A stretch of DNA of 64,000 nt from JBPYFK01 sp051984675 (GTDB lineage Bacteria > Actinomycetota > Actinomycetes > Mycobacteriales > Pseudonocardiaceae), in NCBI GenBank assembly GCA_051984675.1, contig JBPYFK010000115.1, positions 60,915 to 124,914 of the forward strand. Reading direction: 5' to 3'. This document shows positions 1 to 7,627 of the stretch, piece after piece (positions within the stretch are counted from its first letter, which is position 1; each line of letters opens with the position of its first letter). The notes beneath the pieces were generated by a model. That model did not search any database. It was given only the letters and a program-made list of their open reading frames with translations, and had not been told where the DNA came from. Made by a program: the position numbers and the translations under genes.

Positions 1-1197
1 GACCTCGCCCAGTACGACGTGCGCCGGGCCCTGGTGATCACGGACGCCGGTGTCGCCGCGACCGGCATCCCGCAGCGCATCGCGGACACCCTCAAGGGCT
101 ACGGCATCACCGTCGAGATCTTCGACGGCGTGCACGTCGAGCCCACCGACGCGAGCTTCTCCCAGGCGATCGGCTACGCCACCGAACTCGGGCCGTGGGA
201 CGCGTTCGTCGCGGTCGGAGGCGGCTCGGCGATCGACACGGCCAAGGCGGTCAACCTCCTGACCAGCTGTCCCGGCGAGCTGATGGACTACGTCAACAAG
301 CCGGTGGGCGCGGCCAAGGCGCCGCCGGGGCCGGTCAAGCCGCTGGTCGCGGTCCCGACCACGGCGGGCACCGGGTCGGAGAGCACCGCGATGTGCATCC
401 TCGACGTGCTGTCGATGAAGGTCAAAACCGGAATCAGCCACTGGCGGCTCCGGCCCACGCTGGCCGTGGTGGACCCGCTGCTGACCATGACCGTACCGCC
501 GGGCGTCACGGCGGCGGCCGGCATGGACGTGGTCTGCCACGCGCTGGAGTCCTACACCGCACGCGAGTACCAGAACTTCCCGCGCAAGAGCCCGGAGCAG
601 CGGGTCACCTATTGCGGTGCGAACCCGATCTCGGACGTGTGGTGTGAGCAGGCGTTGGCGTTGATCGCCCGGTCGTTGCGGCGTGCTGTGCACGATGGCG
701 AGGCCGACGTCGCCGCGCGGCAGGACATGATGATGGCCGCGACGTTCGCCGGAATGGGGTTTGGGAACGCCGGGGTGCACATTCCGCACGCCAATGCCTA
801 CCCGATCGCCGGGATGGTGAGCGGGTACGTGCCGGACGGGTACCCGCCGGACGAGCCGCTGGTGCCGCACGGGCAGGCGGTGTCGCTAACCGCGCCGGAG
901 GCGTTCCGGTTCACCTTCCCGTCCCACCCGCAGCGGCACCTGCGAGCCGCGCAGCTGCTGGCGCCCGAGGGACAGCTGACCGCTGAACCGGCCGATCAGC
1001 TCCCGCGTGCGCTGATCGACCTGATGCGGGATATCGGAATTCCCCGCGGCCTCAGCGCGGTGGGCTATTCCGAAAGCGACGTGCCCAAGCTGGTGCCCGG
1101 CACGCTGAAGCAACAGCGCCTGCTGGCGACCGCGCCCCGGGAAGTGGGGGAGTCCGAGATCGCCGATATTCTGACGAACTCGCTGCGGAACTGGTGA
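1..1197 (+). CDS. Iron-dependent alcohol dehydrogenase, hydroxyacid-oxoacid transhydrogenase-like (5' partial)
   Basis: The reading frame is open from base 1, so the N-terminus lies outside the window; about 398 residues are visible. The fold is that of group III iron-dependent dehydrogenases: a GGGSAIDTAK nucleotide-binding turn near residue 75, TTAGTGSE near 120, and metal ligands expected in GMDVVCHALESY and NAGVHIPHANAY. The long insert containing YCGANPISDVWCEQAL and the length resemble hydroxyacid-oxoacid transhydrogenase (ADHFE1-type), which moves hydride between 4-hydroxybutyrate and 2-oxoglutarate; other Fe-ADH substrates remain possible. It is cytoplasmic. The next gene starts 214 bases downstream and is an unrelated transporter, so the operon partners are probably upstream. 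The family is certain; the exact substrate is inferred. Confidence 0.85.
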   Translation, partial: DLAQYDVRRALVITDAGVAATGIPQRIADTLKGYGITVEIFDGVHVEPTDASFSQAIGYATELGPWDAFVAVGGGSAIDTAKAVNLLTSCPGELMDYVNKPVGAAKAPPGPVKPLVAVPTTAGTGSESTAMCILDVLSMKVKTGISHWRLRPTLAVVDPLLTMTVPPGVTAAAGMDVVCHALESYTAREYQNFPRKSPEQRVTYCGANPISDVWCEQALALIARSLRRAVHDGEADVAARQDMMMAATFAGMGFGNAGVHIPHANAYPIAGMVSGYVPDGYPPDEPLVPHGQAVSLTAPEAFRFTFPSHPQRHLRAAQLLAPEGQLTAEPADQLPRALIDLMRDIGIPRGLSAVGYSESDVPKLVPGTLKQQRLLATAPREVGESEIADILTNSLRNW

Positions 1198-1411
1198 TTT
1201 TGGCAGTCCGCACAATCATTTTTCCTGCCGTGTCGAATGCGCCCAAGAGGTGGTTGAGGACACGTCCGCTTCGGTCGTGGCGCTCTTCATAATCGCGCTG
1301 ACCTGCGTACTCGAACGATTAAGGTCGTGGTGCGGGTTCATCGGCCATCCCGAGCGCCGAATCCGCCTTTTTTGTGCACGCTGACCGCCTCGACACGGCC
1401 AGGAGTTTCTG

Positions 1412-2647
1412 TTGCCCATTGCCCTACTGGCATTGGCCATCGCTGCTTTCGGTATTGGAACGACGGAATTCGTGATGATGGGGCTGCTGCCGCAAGTAGC
1501 CCACGACCTGCACATATCTATTCCCGACGCGGGCGGGTACGTCTGCTTCTACGCCCTCGGGGTCGTCATCGGAGCGCCGGTGCTGACCGCCGCCGGGATG
1601 CGGGTGCGCCGCAAGACGATGTTGCTGAGCATGCTGGCGTTGTTCGTCTGCGGGAACCTGCTGTGCGCCGTCGCGGCGACGCACGGGCAGTTACTGGCGG
1701 CCCGCTTCGTCGCCGGACTCCCGCACGGTGCGTTCTTCGGCGTCGGGGCGGTGGTCGCCGCCAGCCTGGCCGACCGGGACAAGCGCGCCCGCGCGATCTC
1801 GATGATGTTCCTCGGTCTGACGGTCACCAACATCGTCGGCGTGCCCGCCGGCACGCTGCTCGGGCAGGCCCTGGGGTGGCGGTGGACCTTCGTCGCGGTC
1901 GCGGCACTGGGAATGATCGCGTTCGCGGCCGTGAGCGCGCTGGTTCCGCGGCAGCCGAGGCCAGTGCACGCCAGCCTGCGCCGGGAACTGGTGGCCTTCC
2001 GGCGCCCCCAGGTGTGGCTGGCGTTCGCCGTGGTGGTGTTCGGTTTCGCCGCGACCTTCTCGTTCTACAGCTACGTCACGCCGCTCCTGACGAACGTGGC
2101 CGGATTCAGCCCGGCAGCGGTGACGCCGTTGCTGTCGCTGTTCGGCGTCGGCCTGACTGTGGGTGGCCTGGCGGGCGGGCGCCTGGCCGACCGTGCCCCG
2201 ATGCGCACGGTGTACGTGGTGCTGGCGGCGCTGGCGGTCTCGCTGGGCATGTTCGTGTTCACCGCGCACAGCATGGTCCTCTCGGCGATCAACCTGTTCC
2301 TGGTGGGAGTGACCGGGATGGCCGCTGTCCCCAGCATCCAGGCGCGCATCATGGAGCAGGCGAAAGAGGCACCGGTGCTCGGCTCGGCCAGCATCCAGTC
2401 CACGTTCAACATCGCCAACTCGCTGGGTGCGCACCTCGGCGGCGTGATCATCGCCGCCGGTTTCGGGCTCGTGGCGCCGAGCTGGATGGGCGCGCTGCTG
2501 GCGGCGGTCGGCCTGGGCTTCGCGGGATGGTCCGGGCTGCTGGATCGGGCCAAGGCTCCCCAGCGGAAGGTGACCCCCATGATCCCCGAGCCCTCGCGGG
2601 AGCCTGAGCTGGAGGCCGAGCCGAGCCTGGCCCTCGCCGTCGCCTGA
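1412..2647 (+). CDS. MFS efflux transporter (AraJ/Cmx-like DHA1 family)
   Basis: This is a 411-residue membrane protein with about 12 hydrophobic helices. It starts FGIGTTEFVMMGLLPQVA, the signature opening of AraJ/Cmx-type drug:H+ antiporters, and has the loop 2-3 arginine motif (MRVRRKT) near residue 70. The TTG start is chosen because AGGAG lies six bases upstream; no better in-frame start exists. The C-terminal 30 residues are charged and cytoplasmic. It stands alone, followed by a strong hairpin terminator. The likely role is export of a small toxic compound or sugar-like metabolite across the cytoplasmic membrane. The substrate cannot be told from sequence, and no adjacent regulator suggests it. 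Confidence 0.88.
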   Translation: MPIALLALAIAAFGIGTTEFVMMGLLPQVAHDLHISIPDAGGYVCFYALGVVIGAPVLTAAGMRVRRKTMLLSMLALFVCGNLLCAVAATHGQLLAARFVAGLPHGAFFGVGAVVAASLADRDKRARAISMMFLGLTVTNIVGVPAGTLLGQALGWRWTFVAVAALGMIAFAAVSALVPRQPRPVHASLRRELVAFRRPQVWLAFAVVVFGFAATFSFYSYVTPLLTNVAGFSPAAVTPLLSLFGVGLTVGGLAGGRLADRAPMRTVYVVLAALAVSLGMFVFTAHSMVLSAINLFLVGVTGMAAVPSIQARIMEQAKEAPVLGSASIQSTFNIANSLGAHLGGVIIAAGFGLVAPSWMGALLAAVGLGFAGWSGLLDRAKAPQRKVTPMIPEPSREPELEAEPSLALAVA

Positions 2648-2663
2648 CCGGCGGCCTCCGACT

Positions 2664-2705
2664 GAGCCTCCGTCCAGTTTCTTCCCCCGGCCTGGACGGA
2701 GGCTC
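2664..2705 (+). terminator. Intrinsic terminator after the MFS gene
   Basis: A perfect 14-bp inverted repeat (GAGCCTCCGTCCAG at 2664-2677 and its complement at 2692-2705) encloses a 14-base pyrimidine-rich loop and is followed by TTGCTCTT. It begins 16 bases after the MFS stop codon. Confidence 0.8.
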
Positions 2706-2852
2706 TTGCTCTTCCGGGCACGGCCGCCTGATGGCGCCGACAGGGACCTTTCAGCGCAAGGCGGACATCTCCGTCGGTCCATATTGGACAGATCCGTATT
2801 GTTCGCGGTTCGCGACCTGCCGGCGGGTCGCAAACCAGCCTACTCTGCACGT

Positions 2853-3269
2853 ATGTCGGTGAAATCGCGTCGGGCGCGAGTGGAGGACGTCCACGACCTC
2901 GCCCTGGGCATGCCCCACGTCACGGTCGTACACGGCTCGCGGGGCAATCCCGTCTACCAGGTCGGACGCAAGTCGTTCGTGTTCTTCCGCAACCCTCGCC
3001 CGGACGCGGTCGATCCCGAAACCGGCGAGCGGTACCCGGACGTGATCGTGTTCTGGGTTCCCTCCGAGTCCGACAAGCAGGCCCTGGTTCAAGACCAGGC
3101 GTTGCCGTTCTTCACCACACCGCACTTCGACGGCCACCCATCCGTGCTGGTGCGAGCGAGCCGCATCGGGGAACTCAGTCTGCGGGAGCTGACCGAGGTC
3201 ATCCAGGACGCCTGGCTCTCGCGGGCATCACGGAGCAGGTCGGCCGCCTGGCTGAACGCACAGCGGTAG
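2853..3269 (+). CDS. MmcQ/YjbR-family protein
   Basis: This 138-residue soluble protein belongs to the MmcQ/YjbR (CyaY-like fold) family. The markers are an N-terminal helix followed by ALGMPHVTVVHGSRGNPVYQVGRKSFVFF, which pairs the family's P-x-V/E segment with the conserved K-x-F strand. A C-terminal helix follows (LRELTEVIQDAWLSRA). Family members are small DNA-binding-like or unknown-function proteins. The ATG at 2853 is preferred because the upstream in-frame extension is not protein-like and overlaps the terminator. It converges on the TetR gene, whose stop lies 7 bases away. No pathway can be assigned. Confidence 0.8.
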   Translation: MSVKSRRARVEDVHDLALGMPHVTVVHGSRGNPVYQVGRKSFVFFRNPRPDAVDPETGERYPDVIVFWVPSESDKQALVQDQALPFFTTPHFDGHPSVLVRASRIGELSLRELTEVIQDAWLSRASRSRSAAWLNAQR

Positions 3270-3276
3270 GGTCCGA

Positions 3277-3900
3277 CTAGCCCGCCGACTTGGCAGCGTC
3301 GATGATGCCGCGAATGCCCTGGTTGATCCGCACGGCGGCACGCTCGGGGGCGTCGGGTTGACCGGCGTCGAGCCACGCGATGATCGCCTCGATTGTGAAG
3401 GTGGGCACCAGCGAAGCGGCCCAGCGGGCCCACGCCGTATCGGGGATCTTCCGCCCGATGTAGCTGTAGCTGATCGCGAATCCGTCCTCGCGCATCCGCT
3501 CGACCTCGGCACGGAATTCGGGTTCCCGGACGGCGTGATGGAACAGCAGCCGAAACCCGGCGGGTTCGGCTACGGCGACCTCCAGCAGGCGGCTGATGCT
3601 GAACTCGTCGTAGTCGGGCGCTCCGGTGGCCTCCCCGAGGCGATCCCGCATCCGGTCGAGAACGGCCTGGTAGAGCGCGGTCTTGGACTCGAAGTGGGTG
3701 TACACGATCATCCGCGTCACGCCGGCTTGACGGGCGACAACCTCCAGGCTGGTCGCCGCGAAGCCGGAGCCGGCGAACGCCTCCGTCGCCGCCGCGAGGA
3801 TCTGCTCACGGCGTTGCGCACGCGGCAGCCGGCGCCCGGTGGGCCGGGGGGAGGCTTCCGCGTCCCGGGACGGTGTCGCCTGCTCAGTCATGGCCGCCAT
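3277..3900 (-). CDS. TetR-family transcriptional regulator
   Basis: The protein has 207 residues. The N-terminal helix-turn-helix is clear (RREQILAAATEAFAGSGFAATSLEVVARQAGVTRMIVYTHF, about residues 24-64, with the TetR 'Y-x-H/Y-F' end). An all-helical ligand-binding domain follows. Start choice: ATG at 3900 (MAAMTEQ) or 3891 (MTEQ); neither has a strong Shine-Dalgarno. It is transcribed divergently from the P450 gene at 3974. The 73-bp intergenic space holds a perfect TATACAC-N2-GTGTATA palindrome that overlaps the P450 -10 region, so it most likely represses the P450 gene and itself. The effector is unknown. Confidence 0.9.
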   Translation of the reverse strand: MAAMTEQATPSRDAEASPRPTGRRLPRAQRREQILAAATEAFAGSGFAATSLEVVARQAGVTRMIVYTHFESKTALYQAVLDRMRDRLGEATGAPDYDEFSISRLLEVAVAEPAGFRLLFHHAVREPEFRAEVERMREDGFAISYSYIGRKIPDTAWARWAASLVPTFTIEAIIAWLDAGQPDAPERAAVRINQGIRGIIDAAKSAG

Positions 3901-3934
3901 TCTTACCAGGTGATCCGCGCTCACCCGAAAAATG

Positions 3935-3966
3935 TAGACACAGTCATATATACACGAGTGTATAGT
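3935..3966 (+). promoter_or_regulatory. TetR operator and leaderless P450 promoter
   Basis: TATACACGAGTGTATA at 3949-3964 is a palindrome with perfect 7-bp arms and a 2-bp centre. TATAGT at 3961-3966 fits a -10 hexamer placed 7 bases before the P450 ATG at 3974, so transcription should start at or next to the start codon. TAGACA at 3935-3940 may act as -35, with a long 20-bp spacer. No ribosome binding site precedes the ATG, which agrees with a leaderless transcript. A repressor bound here would cover the -10 box. Confidence 0.7.
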
Positions 3967-3973
3967 TTTCGGC

Positions 3974-5161
3974 ATGACCGAGCTGCCTACCCTTCCGCTC
4001 GACCCGCCTAGCCTGTTCGGCATCGGGACCGGGATGCGCGAGCTGCAAGAACAGGCTCCGATCACTCGCGTTCGAACTCCTGCCGGCGACGAGGCATGGC
4101 TGGTCACCCGCTACGACGAGGCCAAGGCGCTGTTCGGCGACCCTCGGCTCGGACGGGCGCACCCGGACCCGGCGAACGCGGCGCGGGTCAGCCAGTCCGC
4201 ATTACTCGGCGGTGCCACCGACAACTACGACACGGAGGACACCGACCACGCACGAATGCGCAGGCTCCTGGTGCCTTGCTTCTCCGCCCGACGGATGCGG
4301 ATGCTCAAGCCGCGCGTCGAGGATCTCGTCGACGGTCTCCTGGACGACCTCGTCGCGGCCGGCGCTCCGGCCGACCTCCACGAGGCGCTGTCCTTCCCGC
4401 TGCCCGTCCTGGTCATCTGCGACCTTCTCGGGGTGCCGTATGCCGATCGCCAGAAGTTTCGTGAGTGGTCGGACCAGATGGCCAACCTCAGCGACCGGCA
4501 GCGGTCGATGGAGGCCATGGACACCATGGTCAGCTACATGCGCGGGCTGGTCGCCCACAAGCGCTCGGAACCGAGTGACGACATCCTCTCCGACCTCGCC
4601 GCCGCCGAGGACGACCTCACCGACGACGACATCGCCGCTCTCGGCGCCGTCGTGCTGTTCGCCGGGCACGAGACCACGGTGGTACGCATCGATTTCGGCA
4701 CCCTGCTCCTGCTCACCAACTCGCGACAGCGGGAGGCGCTGCTCGCCGACCCGACCCGGGTCCCCGGGGCCGTGGAGGAGATCCTGCGCAGCGGTACGGG
4801 CAACAGCGGTGCGGGCGGCCTGCCGCGCTACGCGCGCACCGATATCGAGATCGGCGGGGTCACGATCCGCGCGGGCGAAGCCGTGCTGCTGTCGATCAAT
4901 GCGGCGAATCACGACGAGCGGGCGTTCCTCGATCCCGACCTGTTCGACATCGCTCGCGGTCGTACCGCGCCGCACCTGGCCTTCGGGCACGGCGCGCGGT
5001 ACTGCATCGGCGCCGCGCTGGCTCGCATCGAGCTCACAGCCGTGTTCGAGCGGCTGTTCCAGCGACTTCCCACCCTGGAACTGGCCGTGCCCGTCGAGCA
5101 GCTGCGCCGGCGTACCAACCTCCTGACCGGCGGTTTGGAAGAACTCCCGGTCACCTGGTGA
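3974..5161 (+). CDS. Cytochrome P450 (class I bacterial type)
   Basis: The protein has 395 residues, the full length of a soluble bacterial P450. The I-helix oxygen-activation motif AGHETT is at 230-235, the K-helix ExxR (EILR) at 269-272, and the heme loop FGHGARYCIG at 337-346 with the proximal Cys at 344. It hydroxylates a small lipophilic substrate using ferredoxin and ferredoxin reductase, neither of which is encoded nearby. The overall style resembles CYP105/CYP107 families. Expression is probably induced through the divergent TetR gene. The zinc alcohol dehydrogenase 39 bases downstream on the same strand could oxidise the alcohol it forms; this is inference. Confidence 0.95.
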   Translation: MTELPTLPLDPPSLFGIGTGMRELQEQAPITRVRTPAGDEAWLVTRYDEAKALFGDPRLGRAHPDPANAARVSQSALLGGATDNYDTEDTDHARMRRLLVPCFSARRMRMLKPRVEDLVDGLLDDLVAAGAPADLHEALSFPLPVLVICDLLGVPYADRQKFREWSDQMANLSDRQRSMEAMDTMVSYMRGLVAHKRSEPSDDILSDLAAAEDDLTDDDIAALGAVVLFAGHETTVVRIDFGTLLLLTNSRQREALLADPTRVPGAVEEILRSGTGNSGAGGLPRYARTDIEIGGVTIRAGEAVLLSINAANHDERAFLDPDLFDIARGRTAPHLAFGHGARYCIGAALARIELTAVFERLFQRLPTLELAVPVEQLRRRTNLLTGGLEELPVTW

Positions 5162-5200
5162 CTCCGATCACCGGCTAACGGCCGGCGGCGGAGAAGTATC

Positions 5201-6271
5201 GTGGTCCGAATGCGCGCGGTGCTGTTCGAGCAGTTCGGCGGGCCTCTGGAGGTCCGCGAGGTGGCCAACCCCGAACCGGCGGCCGAGGGGGTCGTGGTTC
5301 AGGTCGAGGCCACCGGAGTGTGCCGGAGCGACTGGCACGGCTGGCGGGGGCACGACCCGGACGTGACCGTCCCGCACGTGCCCGGCCATGAGCTGGCTGG
5401 CCGGGTGGTGGCGGTCGGCGAACGGGTTCGCCGTTGGCGGCTCGGGGACCGCGTGACCGTTCCGTTCGTCTGCGCGTGCGGCACCTGCGTGCAATGCGCA
5501 TCCGGGAATCAGCAGGTGTGCGAGCACCAGCGCCAACCCGGGTTCACCGGGTGGGGCTCCTTCGCGGAAATGGTCGCGCTCGACTACGCCGACGTGAACC
5601 TCGTCCGCCTGCCGGACGAACTCGACTCGGTGACCGCTGCCGCGCTGGGCTGCCGGTTCGGCACTGCCTTCCGCGCGGTGTTGCGGCAGGGCGGCCTCGC
5701 CGCGGGGCAGTGGGTGGCTGTGCACGGCTGTGGCGGAGCCGGGATGTCCGCGGTCATGATCGCGGTGGCCGCTGGCGCCCGTGTGGTGGCCGTGGACGTT
5801 TCCGAGCAGGCACTTGCCCAAGCCAAGAGGCTGGGGGCGCAGGCGACGGTGAACGCGACGGAAGCGTCCGACCCGGCCGCCGCCGTCCGGGACCTCACCC
5901 AAGGCGGAGCGCACCTGTCGCTGGATTGCGTGGGCCTGCCTGAGACGTGCGCGACCTCGGTCGCGAGCCTGCGTAAGCGGGGCCGGCACGTGCAGGTGGG
6001 GTTGCTGCCGCCGGAGCAGGGTATACCCCCGATCCCGATGCATCGCGTGATCGCCGATGAGCTGGAAATCCTGGGCAGCCACGGAATCCAGGCGTACGAG
6101 TACCCGGACATGCTCGCGTTCGTCGAGCGTTCCGGGATCGATCTGGGCAGCCTCGTCGGTCGCCGGATCGGCCTGGCGGAGGCCCCGGCCGCATTGGCGG
6201 ACATGAACCGTCCGGCTTCGGTAGGAGTGGGTGTGACCGTCGTCGAGCCAGCGTCCCCTATGGACGGTTGA
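5201..6271 (+). CDS. Zinc-dependent alcohol dehydrogenase (MDR superfamily)
   Basis: The protein has 356 residues. The catalytic zinc site is visible: Cys in TGVCRSDWHGW near 40, the GHE of VPGHELAG near 65, and the structural-zinc Cys cluster CACGTCVQCASGNQQVC at about 90-106. A Rossmann turn follows, in HGCGGAGMSAVMIA near 175. It is an NAD(P)-dependent cytoplasmic dehydrogenase. GTG 5201 is chosen over ATG 5210 because GGAG sits seven bases upstream of the GTG. It follows the P450 gene after 39 bases and may be cotranscribed, which would fit a hydroxylation-then-oxidation pair. Its 3' end overlaps the relic of a TetR gene on the other strand. The substrate is not known. Confidence 0.92.
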   Translation: MVRMRAVLFEQFGGPLEVREVANPEPAAEGVVVQVEATGVCRSDWHGWRGHDPDVTVPHVPGHELAGRVVAVGERVRRWRLGDRVTVPFVCACGTCVQCASGNQQVCEHQRQPGFTGWGSFAEMVALDYADVNLVRLPDELDSVTAAALGCRFGTAFRAVLRQGGLAAGQWVAVHGCGGAGMSAVMIAVAAGARVVAVDVSEQALAQAKRLGAQATVNATEASDPAAAVRDLTQGGAHLSLDCVGLPETCATSVASLRKRGRHVQVGLLPPEQGIPPIPMHRVIADELEILGSHGIQAYEYPDMLAFVERSGIDLGSLVGRRIGLAEAPAALADMNRPASVGVGVTVVEPASPMDG

Positions 6272-6490
6272 TGCCTACGTTATTCCTTTCGTGGCTGCGG
6301 ATTGCGGTGTCTAGGCTGTCGACCAGCCAACCGAAGCTGTCCTCGACTCGGCGTTCCAGTGCGAACGCGCCCTGCTGGGCGAGGGTGACGTAACCATGCA
6401 GGCCCGCTCGCAGGCTTCGGGTCACGTCAATGACCGCCTCGGGTGCCAGGTTGTAGCTTGCGTGCGCCAGGAGTTGACGTTGTGCTGTCA
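6258..6490 (-). pseudogene. TetR-family regulator relic (C-terminal WHG-type domain only)
   Basis: Read on the minus strand, the frame ending at the stop 6258-6260 gives about 75 residues including LLAHASYNLAPEAVIDV, SLRAGLHGYVTLAQQGAFAL and DSFGWLVDSLDTAI. These match the C-terminal ligand domain of WHG-type TetR regulators (L-x-x-L-H-G-Y-V-x-L-x-x-x-G-x-F, then D-x-S-F-x-x-L-V-x-x-L). No DNA-binding domain or in-frame start precedes it; the sequence beyond 6490 runs into the start of the GH172 gene on the other strand. The last codons overlap the 3' end of the alcohol dehydrogenase. I read this as a 5'-truncated, inactive regulator. Confidence 0.72.
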
Positions 6491-6493
6491 GGC

Positions 6494-7627
6494 ATGACGG
6501 AGATCTGGCAGCTTGATCACGCCCGCTCGCGGTCGGTGAGCCCCGAGAACTTCACCGGCGCGAAAGGTGCCGGCGGTATGGCCACCGAGGGCACGGGTGC
6601 GGCGGCGGCGCGGGAACTCGGTCGGGGGTGGAAGGTGTCGCCATCGATCGACCTTGCCGCCGGCGCGACCGCCACGCTGGCGGACATCGCCGGCCCGGCA
6701 GTGATCCGACACTTCTGGCTGACCACCGACCGGGGCTTGTTGCGCCGCATGGTGTTGCGGATGTACTGGGATGACGAGTCCGAGCCCTCAGTCGAGGTCC
6801 CGCTGGGTGACTTCTTCTGCAACGGGTGGGGTGAGCTGGCCTTGCTGACCTCCGAACTGGTGGTGGTCGCGCCGGCCGGGGGGCTCAACAGCTACTGGCC
6901 GATGCCGTTTCGCCGCCGGGGCCGCATCACGCTCGAAAACCTCGCCAACCACGGCGTCCCGGTGTACTACCAGGTGAGCTACGTCGAGCAAGAGCTGCCC
7001 GAGAGCACCGGGTATCTGCACGCCGCTTGGCGGCGCAGTTCGCCGCTAGGGCACCCGGCCGTGCACACGATCGTCGACGGCATTCGCGGCCACGGTCGCT
7101 ATGTGGGGACCTACCTGGCCATCGAACCGGGCCATCCCGGCTGGTGGGGCGAGGGTGAGCTGAAGTTCTACCTCGACGGCGACGGGGAGTTTCCGACCAT
7201 CTGCGGCACCGGCACGGAGGACTACTTCGGCGGCGCCTGGAACTTCGACATGGCCGGACACTACATCCCGTATTCCACCCCGTACCTCGGGCTCCACCAA
7301 GTGTTGCCGCCAGACCAGATCTACCGCCCAGACCAGCGGATGGGCATGTACCGGTGGCACGTCCGTGACCCCATCTGCTTTGACCGGGATCTGCGCGTGA
7401 CGATCCAGGCGCTCGGGTGGCAGTCCGGCGGTCGATACCTGCCACTGGAGCGCGCTGACATCGCCACCACGGCGTGGTGGTACCAGACGGAACCGCACGC
7501 ACCGGGCGCTCCTCTGCCCGGCCTTGACCGGCTGGCCACGACACCACGGCATGGTGGTATCTCGGGCACGGCACTCGCAGCCGGGACGTGGTCCCGGCTG
7601 CGATGGTGGCTGGGACAGAGACGCTAG
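6494..7627 (+). CDS. GH172 (DUF2961) family glycoside hydrolase
   Basis: The protein has 377 residues and no signal peptide. It contains the DUF2961 core: SPENFTGAKGAGGMATEGTG near residue 20, PAVIRHFWLTTD near 75, LGDFFCNGWG near 110, and the hallmark CGTGTEDYFGGAWNF near 240, whose Glu is expected to be catalytic. DUF2961 proteins now form family GH172, which includes alpha-D-fructofuranosidases/difructose dianhydride enzymes and exo-alpha-D-arabinofuranosidases acting on actinobacterial D-arabinan. The substrate here is therefore a D-fructofuranoside or D-arabinofuranoside; I cannot choose. Without a signal peptide it should act inside the cell on an imported oligosaccharide, but no importer lies beside it. 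Its stop codon shares the tetramer CTAG with the convergent ClC gene. Confidence 0.85.
   Translation: MTEIWQLDHARSRSVSPENFTGAKGAGGMATEGTGAAAARELGRGWKVSPSIDLAAGATATLADIAGPAVIRHFWLTTDRGLLRRMVLRMYWDDESEPSVEVPLGDFFCNGWGELALLTSELVVVAPAGGLNSYWPMPFRRRGRITLENLANHGVPVYYQVSYVEQELPESTGYLHAAWRRSSPLGHPAVHTIVDGIRGHGRYVGTYLAIEPGHPGWWGEGELKFYLDGDGEFPTICGTGTEDYFGGAWNFDMAGHYIPYSTPYLGLHQVLPPDQIYRPDQRMGMYRWHVRDPICFDRDLRVTIQALGWQSGGRYLPLERADIATTAWWYQTEPHAPGAPLPGLDRLATTPRHGGISGTALAAGTWSRLRWWLGQRR

Noticed and set aside
1198..1411. Possible short gene or regulator relic between the first two genes
   Set aside because: No frame shows family similarity, and no inverted repeat or promoter better than chance was found.
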